Of a stretch of 64,000 bases of DNA, positions 38,501-52,112 are shown piece after piece; within the stretch, counting starts at the first letter, position 1; each line of letters begins with the position of its first letter. Both the position numbers and the translations under genes were made by a program. The notes under the pieces were generated by a model. The model saw only the letters and a list, made by a program, of their open reading frames with translations, was not told where the DNA came from and searched no databases. Origin of the DNA: Quillaja saponaria (Eukaryota; Streptophyta; Magnoliopsida; Fabales; Quillajaceae); contig CM055612.1 in assembly GCA_029379385.1 (NCBI GenBank), forward strand, positions 12,958,001 to 13,022,000, in the 5' to 3' direction.

Positions 38501-41500
38501 TTGGTTATTCTTTTTTCTTTTTGAGTAATAGATTAATAGGCATACTAATACGGATATTTGGGATATGAAATATTGGGATGAGAAATTGGAAGGAGTAAGA
38601 TGGCGTCACAGGGTGTTTCTTTTTTGTTTGCTGTGGATTGTTTGGCTCAAATTGAGGTGCTCTAACTGTCTTTGGCCTAGGTGCATGCAACTTGCTGGGT
38701 TTCGTGAATCCTAAACAAATGCAATAATAAGCCTCTAAAACCACTTATCCTTTCCTAGTTTTGACATGTGGTGTATATTATAGTTACTCGGTTACTCCAT
38801 TTCTTCTTTGTTGTGCAATGGTAGTCATATTGGGGAAGTGAAAGATCAAGAGGGACTACTTGGCTGCTTAGGGTACCTGCAGTTGGCCTAAGTCTCAAAG
38901 TGGTTTGAAACATGGTAACTTGGTGTCCAAAAACATTTCCCTGGTAGGAAAATGGCTATGTCAGTACTCTTTTATGATTGATTCTCTTTTGTATTAGGTT
39001 ATAAAAAGTAAGTATGGCCTTCAGTCAAATGCGTGAGATGCTAAAACTGGACTAAATGTCAGCCATACAAGGTAGCCATTAGAAGTTATTTCTTATGTTT
39101 AGTCCTGTTTCTCTCAGGTTAGTTTTAAATTAGGTGATTTTCTTGCCTTTATCATCTTTTTTCTCATAATTCCCTTTTGTCAGATTCTTTAGTTTGATGG
39201 TTCAGCCATTGCATGAAATTTGTACTTTCTTGGAAATCTGATTGGTAGTGTCTTCTGATCTTACTAGTTACTTTCTGCTTAATATTCTTGACTATACTAT
39301 TTTTTTGAGGCTTCTGGATAGGAGGTTTGGTGGTTGGATAGTTCTGTTTACTTTGCCCATAAGCTTTTCTGTTCCTACCTTTTCATTCTCCTAACATTAC
39401 CCTTTGTCTCTTGCTAGTCCTATGTGGAAGTCTTAGGTTTCTGCCAAGGTAAAGGCTTTTGTGTGGTCTGCAGTTCTTAAAGGAGTCAATGCCAAGCATT
39501 TGTTACAGGTCTAGGGGCTGTACAAAACTTTATCTGTGGATGAGTATTATTGTGCTGCATAGTAGTTCAATCTAAGGCCCATCTGCTTTGGCAATATTCT
39601 GTGGCCTGGAATATTTGGAAAATAAGCTGTTTGTTATCTTCAGCTAGACATTATTACTATTCTTTTTGCTTATAAAAAAGTTTTCTTCAGTTGGCACTTG
39701 GCAATGGGTTTGTCCTCAGAATCTTCAGGATTTGTAGTTGTGTTTAGAGACTTTGGTAGGAAGAAAGAGGGTAACATTCTGTATAGTGTGCTATGTTTGC
39801 GATCATTTGGAAAATAATATGTTTATCTTTTTTCTCTTCTACTGTTGTTAAGAGGATTTCTTTGCTCTTTCTTGTACTGTTTTACTTCTTCTTTTAATAA
39901 ATGTTTCCTTTTCTAAGAGAAGAGTCATCCATATGAGTAGAAGCGTTGTATCTCTTCCATTTAGTGTACTGATCTTTCAAACAATGAGAAGATTTCTGGA
40001 TATTTTACCCTCAATGTCCTAAAGAGAAGCGATTTCAAACTAAAGTTTCTTTCTTCCAAATCCAAAGAATGGTTCTTTATGGTATTATAGTTACTCTCAT
40101 TGTCATTATTTTTCACATGTTATTTTTCTGTTCTGAATTTGTATCTTGCCAAACATGTAACTGCTTCTTCATCAATTAACTCATTGTTTTCTCCTTCTAT
40201 GGTGATTTACACAATATCTGGATTCCCTCCTTATCATATTTGGTTGCTTATCATAGATGTGCTTTGAATTGATGTTATTTATGCCTTCCTTTGACTTTAC
40301 CAGGTTTTCATGGCCACTGATGATGATGCTGCTCCTTTAGTGTGCTTTCTTCACCAAGAACAAAGAAAGTTATTGTCCGTCAGGCTTCAGAGCATTGAAA
40401 TAAATAATGAGATTGTATTTGATGTTAAACCTGACATGAGCTGGAGCATGCCTGCAGTTGCAGCTTCTCCTGTTGTAGTGACGCGGCCTAGGTGACTTGA
40501 GATTTTCTGTTTCGCGTTCCTCTTTTGTATCTATGTCTACTAGTACAGTTGATTGAATAATGTTAGGAATTATGATATGCTTTTCTTCACTTGTCTATTT
40601 CAGAGTGAAAGTCGGACAATTGCCATATGCAGACATCATTATTTTGGCTCCGGAAAATATTCTTCTTCTACATGTAAGCTTTATACATGAGTGGCTTTTT
40701 CTTGCTTCTTCTTTTTTGCCCCCTTTCCCATAATAATTCTATATGCCTAACAAGTATAATTGGCTTCATGTGTTTTGCTTTTTGGCTCTTTTTCCCCCTA
40801 ACCATCAAGTTAAATCACGCTCTTTAATTTACTTTTATAATTTCCATTTATATAGTTCAGTTTTAAAATTTGTTCTGTTCTTTCATTCTCCTATTCTACC
40901 GTGTAGGTTTTCTAAGTAGAATTTTAGATATTCTTGTGTATATATTTAATCTGCCCGAGTTTTTGATGATTCATTACCAAAGTTATGGAGGAAAAAAGGA
41001 TGTTTTAGTGTCTGTGGAGATGTGCTTTCTTTGTAGTGATTTGGGGTGTATGGTTGGAACATAATGCGAGGATAGTATGTGATTGTTGTTTTTCATGGCA
41101 TCTCATTTGGGATAAGATTATTTTCTTAGCTTCTCTTTGGTGTTATGCTTCAAGAGCCTTTCAGGCGTTTCTTTAGTAGATACACAACGTATTGGAGAGC
41201 TTCATTGATTTAAGCTTATATTTTCTTTACTATTTTTGTTTAATGCTTAGGAGGACCTCTTGTCCTCCCTTGTACTTCTTTCTTTCTCCATAAAATATTC
41301 TTTTTATATGTAAAAAAATATATTTAATCTGCTTCCAAGTTGTGGGCCAATTTCTGTTCTAGCCAATTAATATTTTGGGAATCAGAAAACCAGTTAGCTT
41401 TACAACCCTACAGGAAGATTGACTTCATCTCATGATATGTGTAGTTTATCACACCCAAAAAAAAGATGTGTAGTTTAGTAATCATATAGGTTGGTAAATA

Positions 41501-44500
41501 ATACATGTCAAGCTGTACCAAAAGTAGAATACATGTCAAGGATTATAACTTACTGCTGAAAAAAGTTTTTAGGTGACTTGCAGTATGACCGGAAACTCAA
41601 AAGTTTATCCAAATAGGACTTACATATAACAAAAACTAAAGAATGTTTCTTGTGGTGCTGATTGTTGGTGTTTTTGGTGTGATCTCTTTATGAGATATGC
41701 AATGAGCTTGATGAGCTCCTTTGTTAGCATGCTCCTTTTTTGTATTTTCTTTCTCTAGCGATAACGCTAGAGATTCAGCATCGAAGCTTGGTTTGGAGTC
41801 TTGAAAGATTTATTGACATTTTCAGTATTCCTTGGTTCTGTGTGGGCTTTTTGCTTGATCTTTTGATGACTCATTCCTGAAGGTTGGGGGAAAAATGATG
41901 TTAAGTATTTGTAGAGATGTATTTTCTTTGTAGTGTATGGGGAGTGTGGATAGATCCTAAGGTGGAGATTTTTTTTTTGTGATTGCCATCTCCCTTGGCA
42001 TCTTCTTCTTTGTGGGAGCATTTCAGGGTGTTTAGTATATAACAAGGTATAGAATGTGATTGGTGAGTCCTATTGTGTTAAGCTGGCAGTTTTCTTTTCT
42101 ATTATGTTTCTACTTAAGAGGGCTGCTTGTCCTCCCCCTGTACTTCTTTTCTTTCTCCATAAAATTCATTTTTTCTATATAAAAAAAGAAACCCGGTGGG
42201 GGAGAAACTCAAGTATGCAAGAGATATACAACACTCACATCCTAAGGCTACAACAACACACTATAATTCCAAGTCATTGGGATCGGCTACATGGATCCTT
42301 AAAACTAGTTGATATTCTCCACATGATTTATTTCCCGCTATTCAATTATTTCCTTGGATTAGTTCTCTTCTAAGACTTTTATACTATGTCTTTCCTCACC
42401 ACTTACTACCCATGTGGTTTCTGGTCTTTCTTTAGTCTCCAATGAGGCTAAAGAAAAAAAAAAACATTGGTTTCATGCATTGAAATACGAAGCATCTAAA
42501 ATTTTCCATTAAGAACCCAAAAGTAGAAGCAAGGCTGAATAGACACACAAGTGAATAAAAAAATATAGAAAAGATCTCTATCTCTACAGCTTCTCTCTTC
42601 TTTGCTCTATGCCTCGAAAGATACAAATATTTCGTCAATGCATATAGTTTTTTATCAAGTAACCGGTAACAGAAAAGCACGCACTTCTAGCACTTGCAAA
42701 GGCTATGCCAATTGAAAAACACAATACTTCTCTTTCTTAGGTTATCAGCTGTCAATATACGGTGCAACAAAGTTTGGGATTCTTTTATTTAGAAGTTCAG
42801 AATATTCTCAAAGGATATTGACAAAATCACTTCTCAATATTCTAAACTTCATTGTCAAGAAACCTCCATGCACCGTACATCAAACAGACAAGCTAATCAT
42901 CAATATTTTGACTAAAAATGCTCCTCAAATGTACTTTCTCCCTTAATTCTCTTCAATTTTAATTTTTGTTTTTAATGTAAAGAAGGCAAAATAATAAAAA
43001 GAAAAGGAACCTTTTTTCCTTTTCTGGTAATTATATTTAAACAAATGATGACATTTTTCAGCAAGCATACTAATTTCTTTGCTCATGTGACATTTGACTA
43101 AAGCTTGATGAGTCTTCCTTCAATGTCTGCTGATATTGTAGTCAGGGAAGCAATGCCTGTGTAGGTATATGTTACCTTCTTCTTTGAGTAAAGCTCAGCA
43201 TTTGAACGATTTGGAATTTCCTGAAACATCTCTTTCCCTTGACTTAAAGATTAAAGGGTTGGCTGATGCTGTTGAGGGACGTGTCAATGTGATATTAAAT
43301 AATGGGCAGGTATGCTGAATTGCACACAAGGATTGGCAAGTTTTTTTTTCTTATTTTTGAAGTTGATGCATGTTAATTGAATCTGGGAAATCACAAGGCT
43401 TTCATTAAACCACTATTCTTCTTTATCCACTTTTCTTTCTTTCTTTGATAGCTAGTGTAATGGTCTTGATAATATTTCATATGTTGCATGTTCAGATGTT
43501 TCGATGTGCATTAAGAAGAAACCCTTCATCTTTATTGGCAAATGATTGTATCACGGCATTGGCTGAGGGGCTCAGTTCTATTTTCTACCGATACTTTCTT
43601 GGTCTTCTTTGGAAAGATGGTGACTCTGCTTATTTATCAGAGGTTGACTCTACTGTTGATTCAGAATGGCGCTCTTTCTGTAATATAATTATGCAAATGT
43701 GTAGTAAGTTTAATTTGAACTCTCAGAAACGTTCCAGTTTAGCACCACAATTGGCTTGGGATTTCCTTATTAGCAGCCATTATCACAAGACCTACTGCAA
43801 AATAAATTCCTTTTCTGGAATATCTTTTGGAGGGTCACTTGACATGCTATCTGATTCCCCTATATCAAAAAAAGATGGGACCCAAAGTTCTGAGAAAACA
43901 TTTTACTATGAACTATTAATGGAGAGTTTGGAATCTCTACATGCAGTTTATGAGAGCCTCAAACTGGATAATCTTCGAAAATGGTAAGTCTTATTTATTC
44001 TTTCTAAAATATTTATTTTATTTCTTTTCCCTCCATTTTGCTCTTGTCTCTGGGACTAGCTTTCTTCTAACTTAGTCTTTATATATATATATATATATTA
44101 AAATCAAAGTAAGGTGAAATCTAGTTCTTTTGACCAAAAGGTTTTGTTTTTAAATGGTAGGCTGGGTGGGATGTGGTTTCTTAAAACTGGGCTTCTATAT
44201 CACAAGTTAAATTATGGCCCATTATGCAAAAAACCCTAATGAGTCTGTTTTATAAAATTGGGTAGGATATTACGATCTCACCATTACACCTTCTATGGCC
44301 CAATCTTTGGCGTTCTGCTTCATGAGCTTTTCCCGTGTTTCTGTAGTTGTTATACAATGTGATTGGCGAGCCTTATTATTTTCAGATTGTATTTTTCTTT
44401 GCTATTTGAGAGGACTCTTGTCCTCCCTTGTATTTCTTTCTATCCCAATAAAACTTCTTTTCATATCAAAAAAAGGAAAAAAAAAAAAAGTTCTATGATT

Positions 44501-47500
44501 CACCAAATCCTAGGCTGTTATTTGTCTTCTACAATAAGAGATGCATGGTCTTTAATTTTCACTTATGCGTGGTCTTTAATTTTCAGCATTAAGTGAAAGA
44601 GACTGCATTTGGCTCATTTTAATGCTGCTAATATGTCTATAGAATATTTCTATGGCTAAACTGGTTTTTTGTAATTTTTTTTTTCATTTCCTACTGTCTG
44701 CATTTTGTGTCTGGAAGACTATGATCCATAATGCATTTATCTTCAATAATTTTGTAAGTTTATGGTGTTCATTTTGAAATTTTTATCACCACATTATTAT
44801 TCTTTTGATTTTGCTAAATCCTATGTCTTAGGGACTCAGAGCTTCTAGCAGTTCTATTATGCAACATTGCTGAATTTCTGGGTGAAGACAATTACTTGGA
44901 TCATTATATTCGTGATTTCCCCTGCCTCTCCAAGAAATTCATGGCGTACGGAACCTCCATTTCCCTGAAAACTCCTCCAAGTTTATTCAGATGGCTTGGA
45001 AACTGTTTGCATCACGGATGTAGTTATGCTAAAGTTAATGATCTTCCACCTTTAGTTCGTAAAGATGGGGGTTCTGTGGTGGGCTGGGCCCGTAAAATAG
45101 TCTCCTTTTATAGCATATTATCCGGTGCTGAAGTTCTTGGAAAGAAGATTTCTTCTGGTGTTTACTGTAACATTGCCATGGGATCCCATTGCTCAAGGGA
45201 GGAGCTCACTGTTTTGGCAATGGTTGGTGAAAGATTTGGGCTGCAACAGCTGGACTCCCTGCCTTCTGGTGTATCTCTTCCTTTGCGTCATGTAAGGCAG
45301 CCTACAAATGTGCCATATTTGGAAAAGTTTTAGTGCAAATTATATTAAGAAAATTATAAACTTTAAAGTGGAGGATCATCTGTTAACAGTTGTAGCAAAA
45401 TGTTTAGTATTGCACTATTGTGGCTTACTTTTACATAAGCATACTGCAAGTTGTTATGCTTATCTTGTAAAATGATCATTGCTCCTATGAAGTTATAATA
45501 ACTCAAACAATAACATCAGATGATTCCTTTTTTATCCTTTATTTTTTATTTTTTGTTTTTTATCTTTTTAATTTTAGGTTAATTTTACCTTTCTCTGGAG
45601 AAATTATAGCATTAGTTCCCTTTTTTTGCTGCACTAGTGTCCTAGTACTTCAGTCCTTGGACACTAGGCTTGCTTATTTTATTGCAAGCAGTTAATGCAT
45701 CTCTAGTCCTAATGCTTTATTTGTTTGCTCTTTTGCTTCAGGCATTAGATAAGTGTCGAGAATCTCCTCCGAATGACTGGTCTGCAGCTGCTTATGTCCT
45801 TCTTGGTCGACAAGATTTGGCACTGTCATGTTTGACTCATGAATGCAAATATATGGAAATTGAAACTCTAACTAACGTGAATGTAATCTCTATGTCCACA
45901 CCATACATGTTAAATCTTCATCCGGTGACAATATCTTCTACTATATCTGATGCAATCGGATTGGAAAGTACCAAGTTTGAAGATACAGATTCTGTTGATG
46001 GGTGTATGATTGATGGTATGGAGCACATCTTTAACTCTAGCACACAGTTGCAGTATGGTCGTGATCTGCGATTGAATGAGGTCAGTGTTGGCCGTTTACA
46101 TTAAACTAATAACTTTTTAAATGGACATACCTAATTAATTATTTATGCACTTTTTATTCTTACATGTATGTTTCATAAATTCTTATTGTACTATTTATAA
46201 TCATATAACTGCATTGCATGTATAGAATCCCTCTATGTAGGGAGTTCTTGTTGCACTACTGTCATTACTAAATGTGTGTAGGATTTATTTTCTTCCTTTC
46301 TTCTTCCCTTCTTTCCATCTATTATATTTGTTTGGTCAAACAGAACAATAGAATATAAAGTATTCATGTAAAGGCTGACAATGCATGTCTAATATTTTTA
46401 GTGCAATTTACTGTTAGCTCAACGTCTCAGAATATGATGCTGGAAACTTTTAGCAACATGCTGACTAATCATTTTAACCTTCATATTGGGACACTAATAA
46501 TTCTTGAAATTATCCTCATGCCTTGTCTTGGGTGATATAGGGTGGGGGAAGGTTGGTTGTCTGGGTTCCAAATCAAACTAAGAAGACATGGAGATGTTCT
46601 TTATTGGCTTTTTTCATGTTCAAGCTTTTTCTTTGACATGGTAGGGGTTGTTCACTATTACATAGTTCAAAATGTGTTTTCATGACTTTATGTACCTATT
46701 TAATGCATATACAAGTCAATATAATAAACTCTTTATTGAAAAAGAAAAGAAAGAAGAGAGGAAAAAGCTCAGCATGAAAAAAAGAGAGGAAAAAATGAGT
46801 ACTCATGGCTGTTTATTAGATTTTTAGCATTTGTTTGCTGATTTGGCTGATTACATCAACCAAATTGTCGATCTATAAGAAAACTGTGTTATCAACCAGG
46901 GCTTTCTTTCCCAATTTCAAGACGTGCATGAGATTCTTTTTCTGATTCTACAGCCTTGAAATTTTATGATACACACTTTTCTTGCCCAATGGCTGATTCT
47001 GGAACCTTTAATGTCTCCTGGATAGTGGTTTTCTTTTCTCTAGTAATGATTATTGCTTCAGAAATAATCCTTTGGTTTGGATATAGTTGGCACTCAGATT
47101 GTTCCGTAGTCCATTTAGCCCAAGCTCTTTTGATTTATTAATATCTCTTTACATGGTAATTGTAGTTCATGATGCTTGTTATGGTTGTGCAAAAGTAACA
47201 AAAATTCGGTTCTCTTCTGTTTATGAATCTTACACTAGGTGAGACGACTGTTGTGCTCCTCAAGACCTGTGGCAATTCAAACGTCTGTCAACCATAGTGC
47301 CTCTGATCAGGATCTCCAACAGGTATGCTTTTGATTGTCATGGAATCTGAATTTTAGCTTTTAAGTTTCTCCCCAACATATCTGATTGAGTAACTCAAGC
47401 AACTGATATGGTTAGTACTAATAGTTTTTTCTCATTAAATATGATCATGGACCCTTCTTTTCAAACTGCCACCTGGGATTCTGGGACTTTAAAGAATTGT

Positions 47501-50500
47501 TCTTTAACATTACTTGGGCAATGTTTTACCCGTGAGAAAATTGGGTATTAATGGTTTTTTGCCAGGTCAGTGCATTGTCTGGTTACAGTCTCTCTGTCCC
47601 TTGTGCAATTCACAAAGATAACGTGCCAGAGTTGTTTCCATTATTACAAACCTGGGATTTATAACAATTGGCAATTATAGGAATCTCTTCATAAATTTGT
47701 TTATACTAGACAAAGTCTCGGCTGAATAAATTGCTTCTCTAGATGTTGTCATAGAAACTTTCTTTATGAATCAGAATTATGAGACATGTGAAGTTAATAG
47801 GAGAGTAAAGAGAGAGGAGAGAAGAGAGGGGAGAGAGGAGAGAGGAGAGAGAGAGGAGAGAGGAGAGAGGAGAGAGAAAGCAGAGAGGCAGAAACTGGGA
47901 GCCCTATTGTTTAACCTCTTGGCTCCTATTTGGAAAATATTGCAGACATACTTCAGGTGTAGAAACAGGTCAGGAAGATGTGTTTGCGATGGTGTGAGTC
48001 ATAAAATGTAAGGAAAAATCATTATCTAAGTCTGCAAGTGAGTGGGATTTTGAGAAGTAAGCATGGACTCAAAAAAGGTAACATCATCAGAAATAAAGAA
48101 ACGCTTCAACTCTGGAGAACAACATTGATACCCTTCTTGAGTACTAATTCAGAAAAACACATTTAGTGGCTTTTAGATCAAGTTTGGATACCCTAGGGCG
48201 AATATCATTCACAAAACAAGGACATACAAAAATTTGTAGGGATAAAGGAAATATGGTATGGCTGAAATTAAACTGAGTACGGAATCTGACCATGAAGAAC
48301 AGAAGAAGGGATGCAATTAATCAAGTAACACATGGTCAAGAGTGTATCTGCCTGAAAGACCTTATGAACATTCATATGTAAACGCATAGCCCTAGAAACT
48401 TCCAATAAATGCCTATTTTTCCTCTGATTATCCTTGTTTTACTGTGGAGTATCTAATACAAGAAGATTGGTGAATCATGAGTACTTTCACGAGATATCCT
48501 CTGAAAATGGGTAACAATATCAGCTAGAGAACCTGATATGGTTAGTACTAACACTCCAAATCCTTTGCAGAGATTTAGAGTGTGTGGTTGGAAATTAATG
48601 GGGGGATTTTTAGTGACTGTTATCTCCCAATAAAATCTATTCTTTTCACCTACCGAGGAGGACATCTTGTCTTCCCCTTGTATTTCTTTCTCTCTTAATA
48701 AAATCTATTCTTCTATCAAAAAAAGTAATCTGCTAGAGATGCCACCTCTTCACCTCCTTGAATATCGCATATTCTTGTCTTGAACCTACTGGAGAACTCA
48801 TAACGGCTAAATGTTCTTGTTAATATAGTTGCTCTTGCATCTTTTTGACATCATTGGTGATCGGGAGAAGAATATTCATTCTTCATATTAAAGCTAGCGA
48901 AATAACAAGTTACAGTTCTACTTCTACTACCTCTCTGTACTTTATGGATCTCCTGACATAAATCATAAATGCATGAAGAATTCTGTTTCCCAAAGTACAA
49001 CATACACAGATAATCCCGCAACTCCTTCACTGCATTAGCAACAGATGCAGAAGGAAGATTTGAAAGAAAGTTGTGCCGCTTATCTCTTCCAGTCAAATGC
49101 ATCTATGTAATTTTTTTTCCACTGAAGGTAGTAATCTCCATTCAGTTTCCTATTGATGAAAATACTTCAGAAATTATAGTTTTGAATGATTCAGTGGGCT
49201 GAGATGTTCCAGACACCATTAGAACAATCCTCAATAATAACCACACAGCAAAGCCAATCCTTCATGGGACTGGGTTAGAATTAAATGGGCTTTCCCTTGG
49301 CATATAAATAAAGCGTATTTCCCTACTCAAAAAAATGAACATCTAAGCTGAAAAGCAGCATCAAATCTGATCATAATGTCACTGAATTTCTCAACACCCC
49401 AAACAACCAGGAAAATTCACAGGACAAATCAACTCTTTTTATTCCTTAACAAAATAACAGAACCAGAACAGAAAATTATTATCAAAACCATAACATAACA
49501 GGGCTGGGAATGAACTAAACAGAACAAGTCTGACATGAGGATTGCTTGAGATAAGGCCAGCAGTTCCCAGAAACTGTTGTCCCCCAACTTCTCTAATGAT
49601 CTAATTGCAGTGCAGGGCAAAACCTACTCAAGGCTCAGTATTTTTATTTTTGTTTCTAAAACTCTGCTTTTCTGTATGATGAACAGTTGAAATTTCTGTA
49701 GAAAGCAGCAGATACACATAGGGTTAGGTTATGCCTTGCGATAACATGTGAAATTAAAAGGGGAGAGAGTAGAGATAGGAGAGAGAATGTAGAGGGGCAG
49801 ATACTGAGAGCATTAACTTAGCTCTCTCTATGAATCTATATATTTGTAGTAGGTATATGTTACACCCTAAGGATACTGGAATAGCAAGAATGCAAAAAAT
49901 ACCCTTGTAACTCCTAACAAGATGAAGACACTTGTGGTGAATCACGATCTTTCTAGGAACGGTCTATTCTTGTTGATTTGAAAATTGTTAATTGAAGAAA
50001 GAATCTAAGCTTTGTTAGAATATTCCATCTACCTTTCTAGCCATATTTTTTATGGTTACTTTCTTTAGGCAACATGTAGTTTTGAGTTATCTGTCAACTA
50101 AGGAGAATCTCTTACAGTAATCATAATTGCTTACATATTTGCACTTTATTTTCTAATTAGGGAAGATCACATAACTAACTTATTTGAGTTGAGAAATTCC
50201 TCCAGATTAGATTCACAAGCATGCTTTATGAATTGCTTACTTTTCTTATCCCTCGACATGACCTACATATCAGCACACCTCCATAAAGCAAAATAATTTC
50301 CAAACCTACTTTGGTAATTTGATGTACTTTTTACTTCACCTAGCAACCGGACATACCATAGCTATACCTAACAACCAAACATACCCTAGTTTTCAAGAAG
50401 GTGCCTCATTTTCTTGCTTCTACTCTACTTTCTTTTCACAGGCTCAACTGTGGCACCTTGCACAAAGGACCACTGCACTTCCACTCGGGCGTGGGGCATT

Positions 50501-52073
50501 TACTCTTGCTACGATATATACACTTTTGACTGAGGTACTATTTATTTTGCACTGGTAGTTCTTTTTTCTTTTTCTTTTTTGTTATGCTTGTAAATTTTTG
50601 TTAGTCATTTTAAAATATGCTTCTCCATTCCGAATTTTAGGATGACTGACCCTTTTAATCCAGTCCATATAATGTCTTTTTTGGGACTAGAGGAAATGCA
50701 TCTCAAGTTTAATATGTTCTTTGCAAAATGTTTGTAGGCCTTTACCGTCCCAAAGCTTGTTTTGGCAGGCCGGCTTCCTTCTCAACAAAATGCAACTGTA
50801 AGTTCATGATTTGTGCTTATACCCCCATTCCACCTAGTGCATTTTGTTGATCATGTCATGTATGCCGTGTTATTCATAATCATTCTTTTCTGTTATTAAT
50901 ACAAATCCTGTTATGATAAATTGAGAAGAAATACTTATTTGTAGCTGTCTTCTCATTTTGAGAAGTCTGGAGAAGGCAATTTCGTTTAATTACTTTATTT
51001 TCATTCAAAAAATGTCTATGTTCCTGTCCCCTTTAGAATTTTCCCTTGGAGGCATTAAATAGTTTATCTTTGTACCATTTTTCCTCCTGATAGGTTAATC
51101 TGGATCCAAACATAAGGAATATTCAAGAACTCAAATCTTGGCCTGAGTTTCACAATGCTGTTGCTGCTGGATTAAGACTGGCCCCCCTTCAGGTTTAATC
51201 TTACTTTTTGAAGTTATAAAAATCTTGAAAGTTTTGTGCTTGTCAGAATGCTAATTTCATTAAAATGGAACTATAAGTTCTAGATGGTTGCTTTAACATT
51301 TGTAACCTTTAAAATTGAATACACTGATAAACTGATTGTCTATATAATTTATTGGAGTTTCAGCCTTCAGGCATTTGTTGCCATTACCAAATGAACTTAA
51401 GGTTTTGTTGTTCTGAGTTTCTGTTGTTAATTTTCTTGAATATGGTGGCCCCCCTTCAGGTTTAATCTTATTTTTTGAAGTTATAAAAATCTTGAAAGTT
51501 TTATGCTTGCCAGAATGTTAATTTCATTAAAATGAAATGATAAGTTCTAGTTGGTTGCTCTAGCATTTTTAACCTTTAAAACTGAATACACTGATAAAAT
51601 GATTGTCTATATAATTTATTGGAGTTTCAGGAATTTGTTGCCAATACCAAATGAGCTTAAGGTTTTGTTGTTCTGAGTTTCTGTTGTTAATTTTCATGAA
51701 TTTGGTGGTCTCCCCTCTCCATTTGCCTCTAACAATTAGAAAAGAAAACCTGTCTTGTTACAGATTGTGGCTATATAAGATCCCAATTATGTATAATAAA
51801 TCTAAGATTTTATGTTTTCATACACCAAAATAAATTCAACTGCTAAGATGTTTTAAAAAGTAAAGCTAGTGTTGGGAAAAGTGCGCCTTAGGTGCTAGGT
51901 GCAGGCGAGGCACACCTAAAGTGCCTAGCTTGGTCTAGGCAAGCCACTGATAGGTGAGGCGCATGCCTGGCTTGTCCTAGGCGCTCGCTTCAGGTGAGAC
52001 GCTAGGCGGCTAAGGCGCTGTCTAGGCAGTTCCAGCTATTTTTTTTTTTTTAAGGCCTTTGTTTGTTTGGATC

Positions 52074-52112
<39 letters not shown>

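Larger units (their letters stand above)
47784..49900 (-). mobile_element. Gutted Copia retrotransposon in APC1 intron 13
   Basis: Two similar segments in the same direction, about 47784-47905 and 49744-49815, share ACATGTGAA, a GA-rich core and GGCAGA-ACTG-GAGC, and look like LTR remnants. Between them, on the minus strand, are gag-like residues (48851-49102, with SCIYDLCQEIHKVQRGSRSR) and an integrase piece (about 48060-48440, with KNRHLLEV, YLINCIPSSVLHGQIPYS and KKGINVV). The order LTR, gag, integrase, LTR fits Copia with large deletions. A short L1 fragment sits inside. The element is antisense to APC1. Confidence 0.75.

Noticed and set aside
42220..42310. SINE call for the GGGATCGGCTACATGG-containing stretch
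   Set aside because: I see no tRNA-like promoter boxes or clear ends, so I only mention it under the neighbouring L1 fragment.
43445..43987. APC1 exon 10 as a separate 180-codon gene starting at 43445
   Set aside because: The first codons come from intron sequence before the acceptor at 43495; phase and homology place 43496-43983 as an internal exon.
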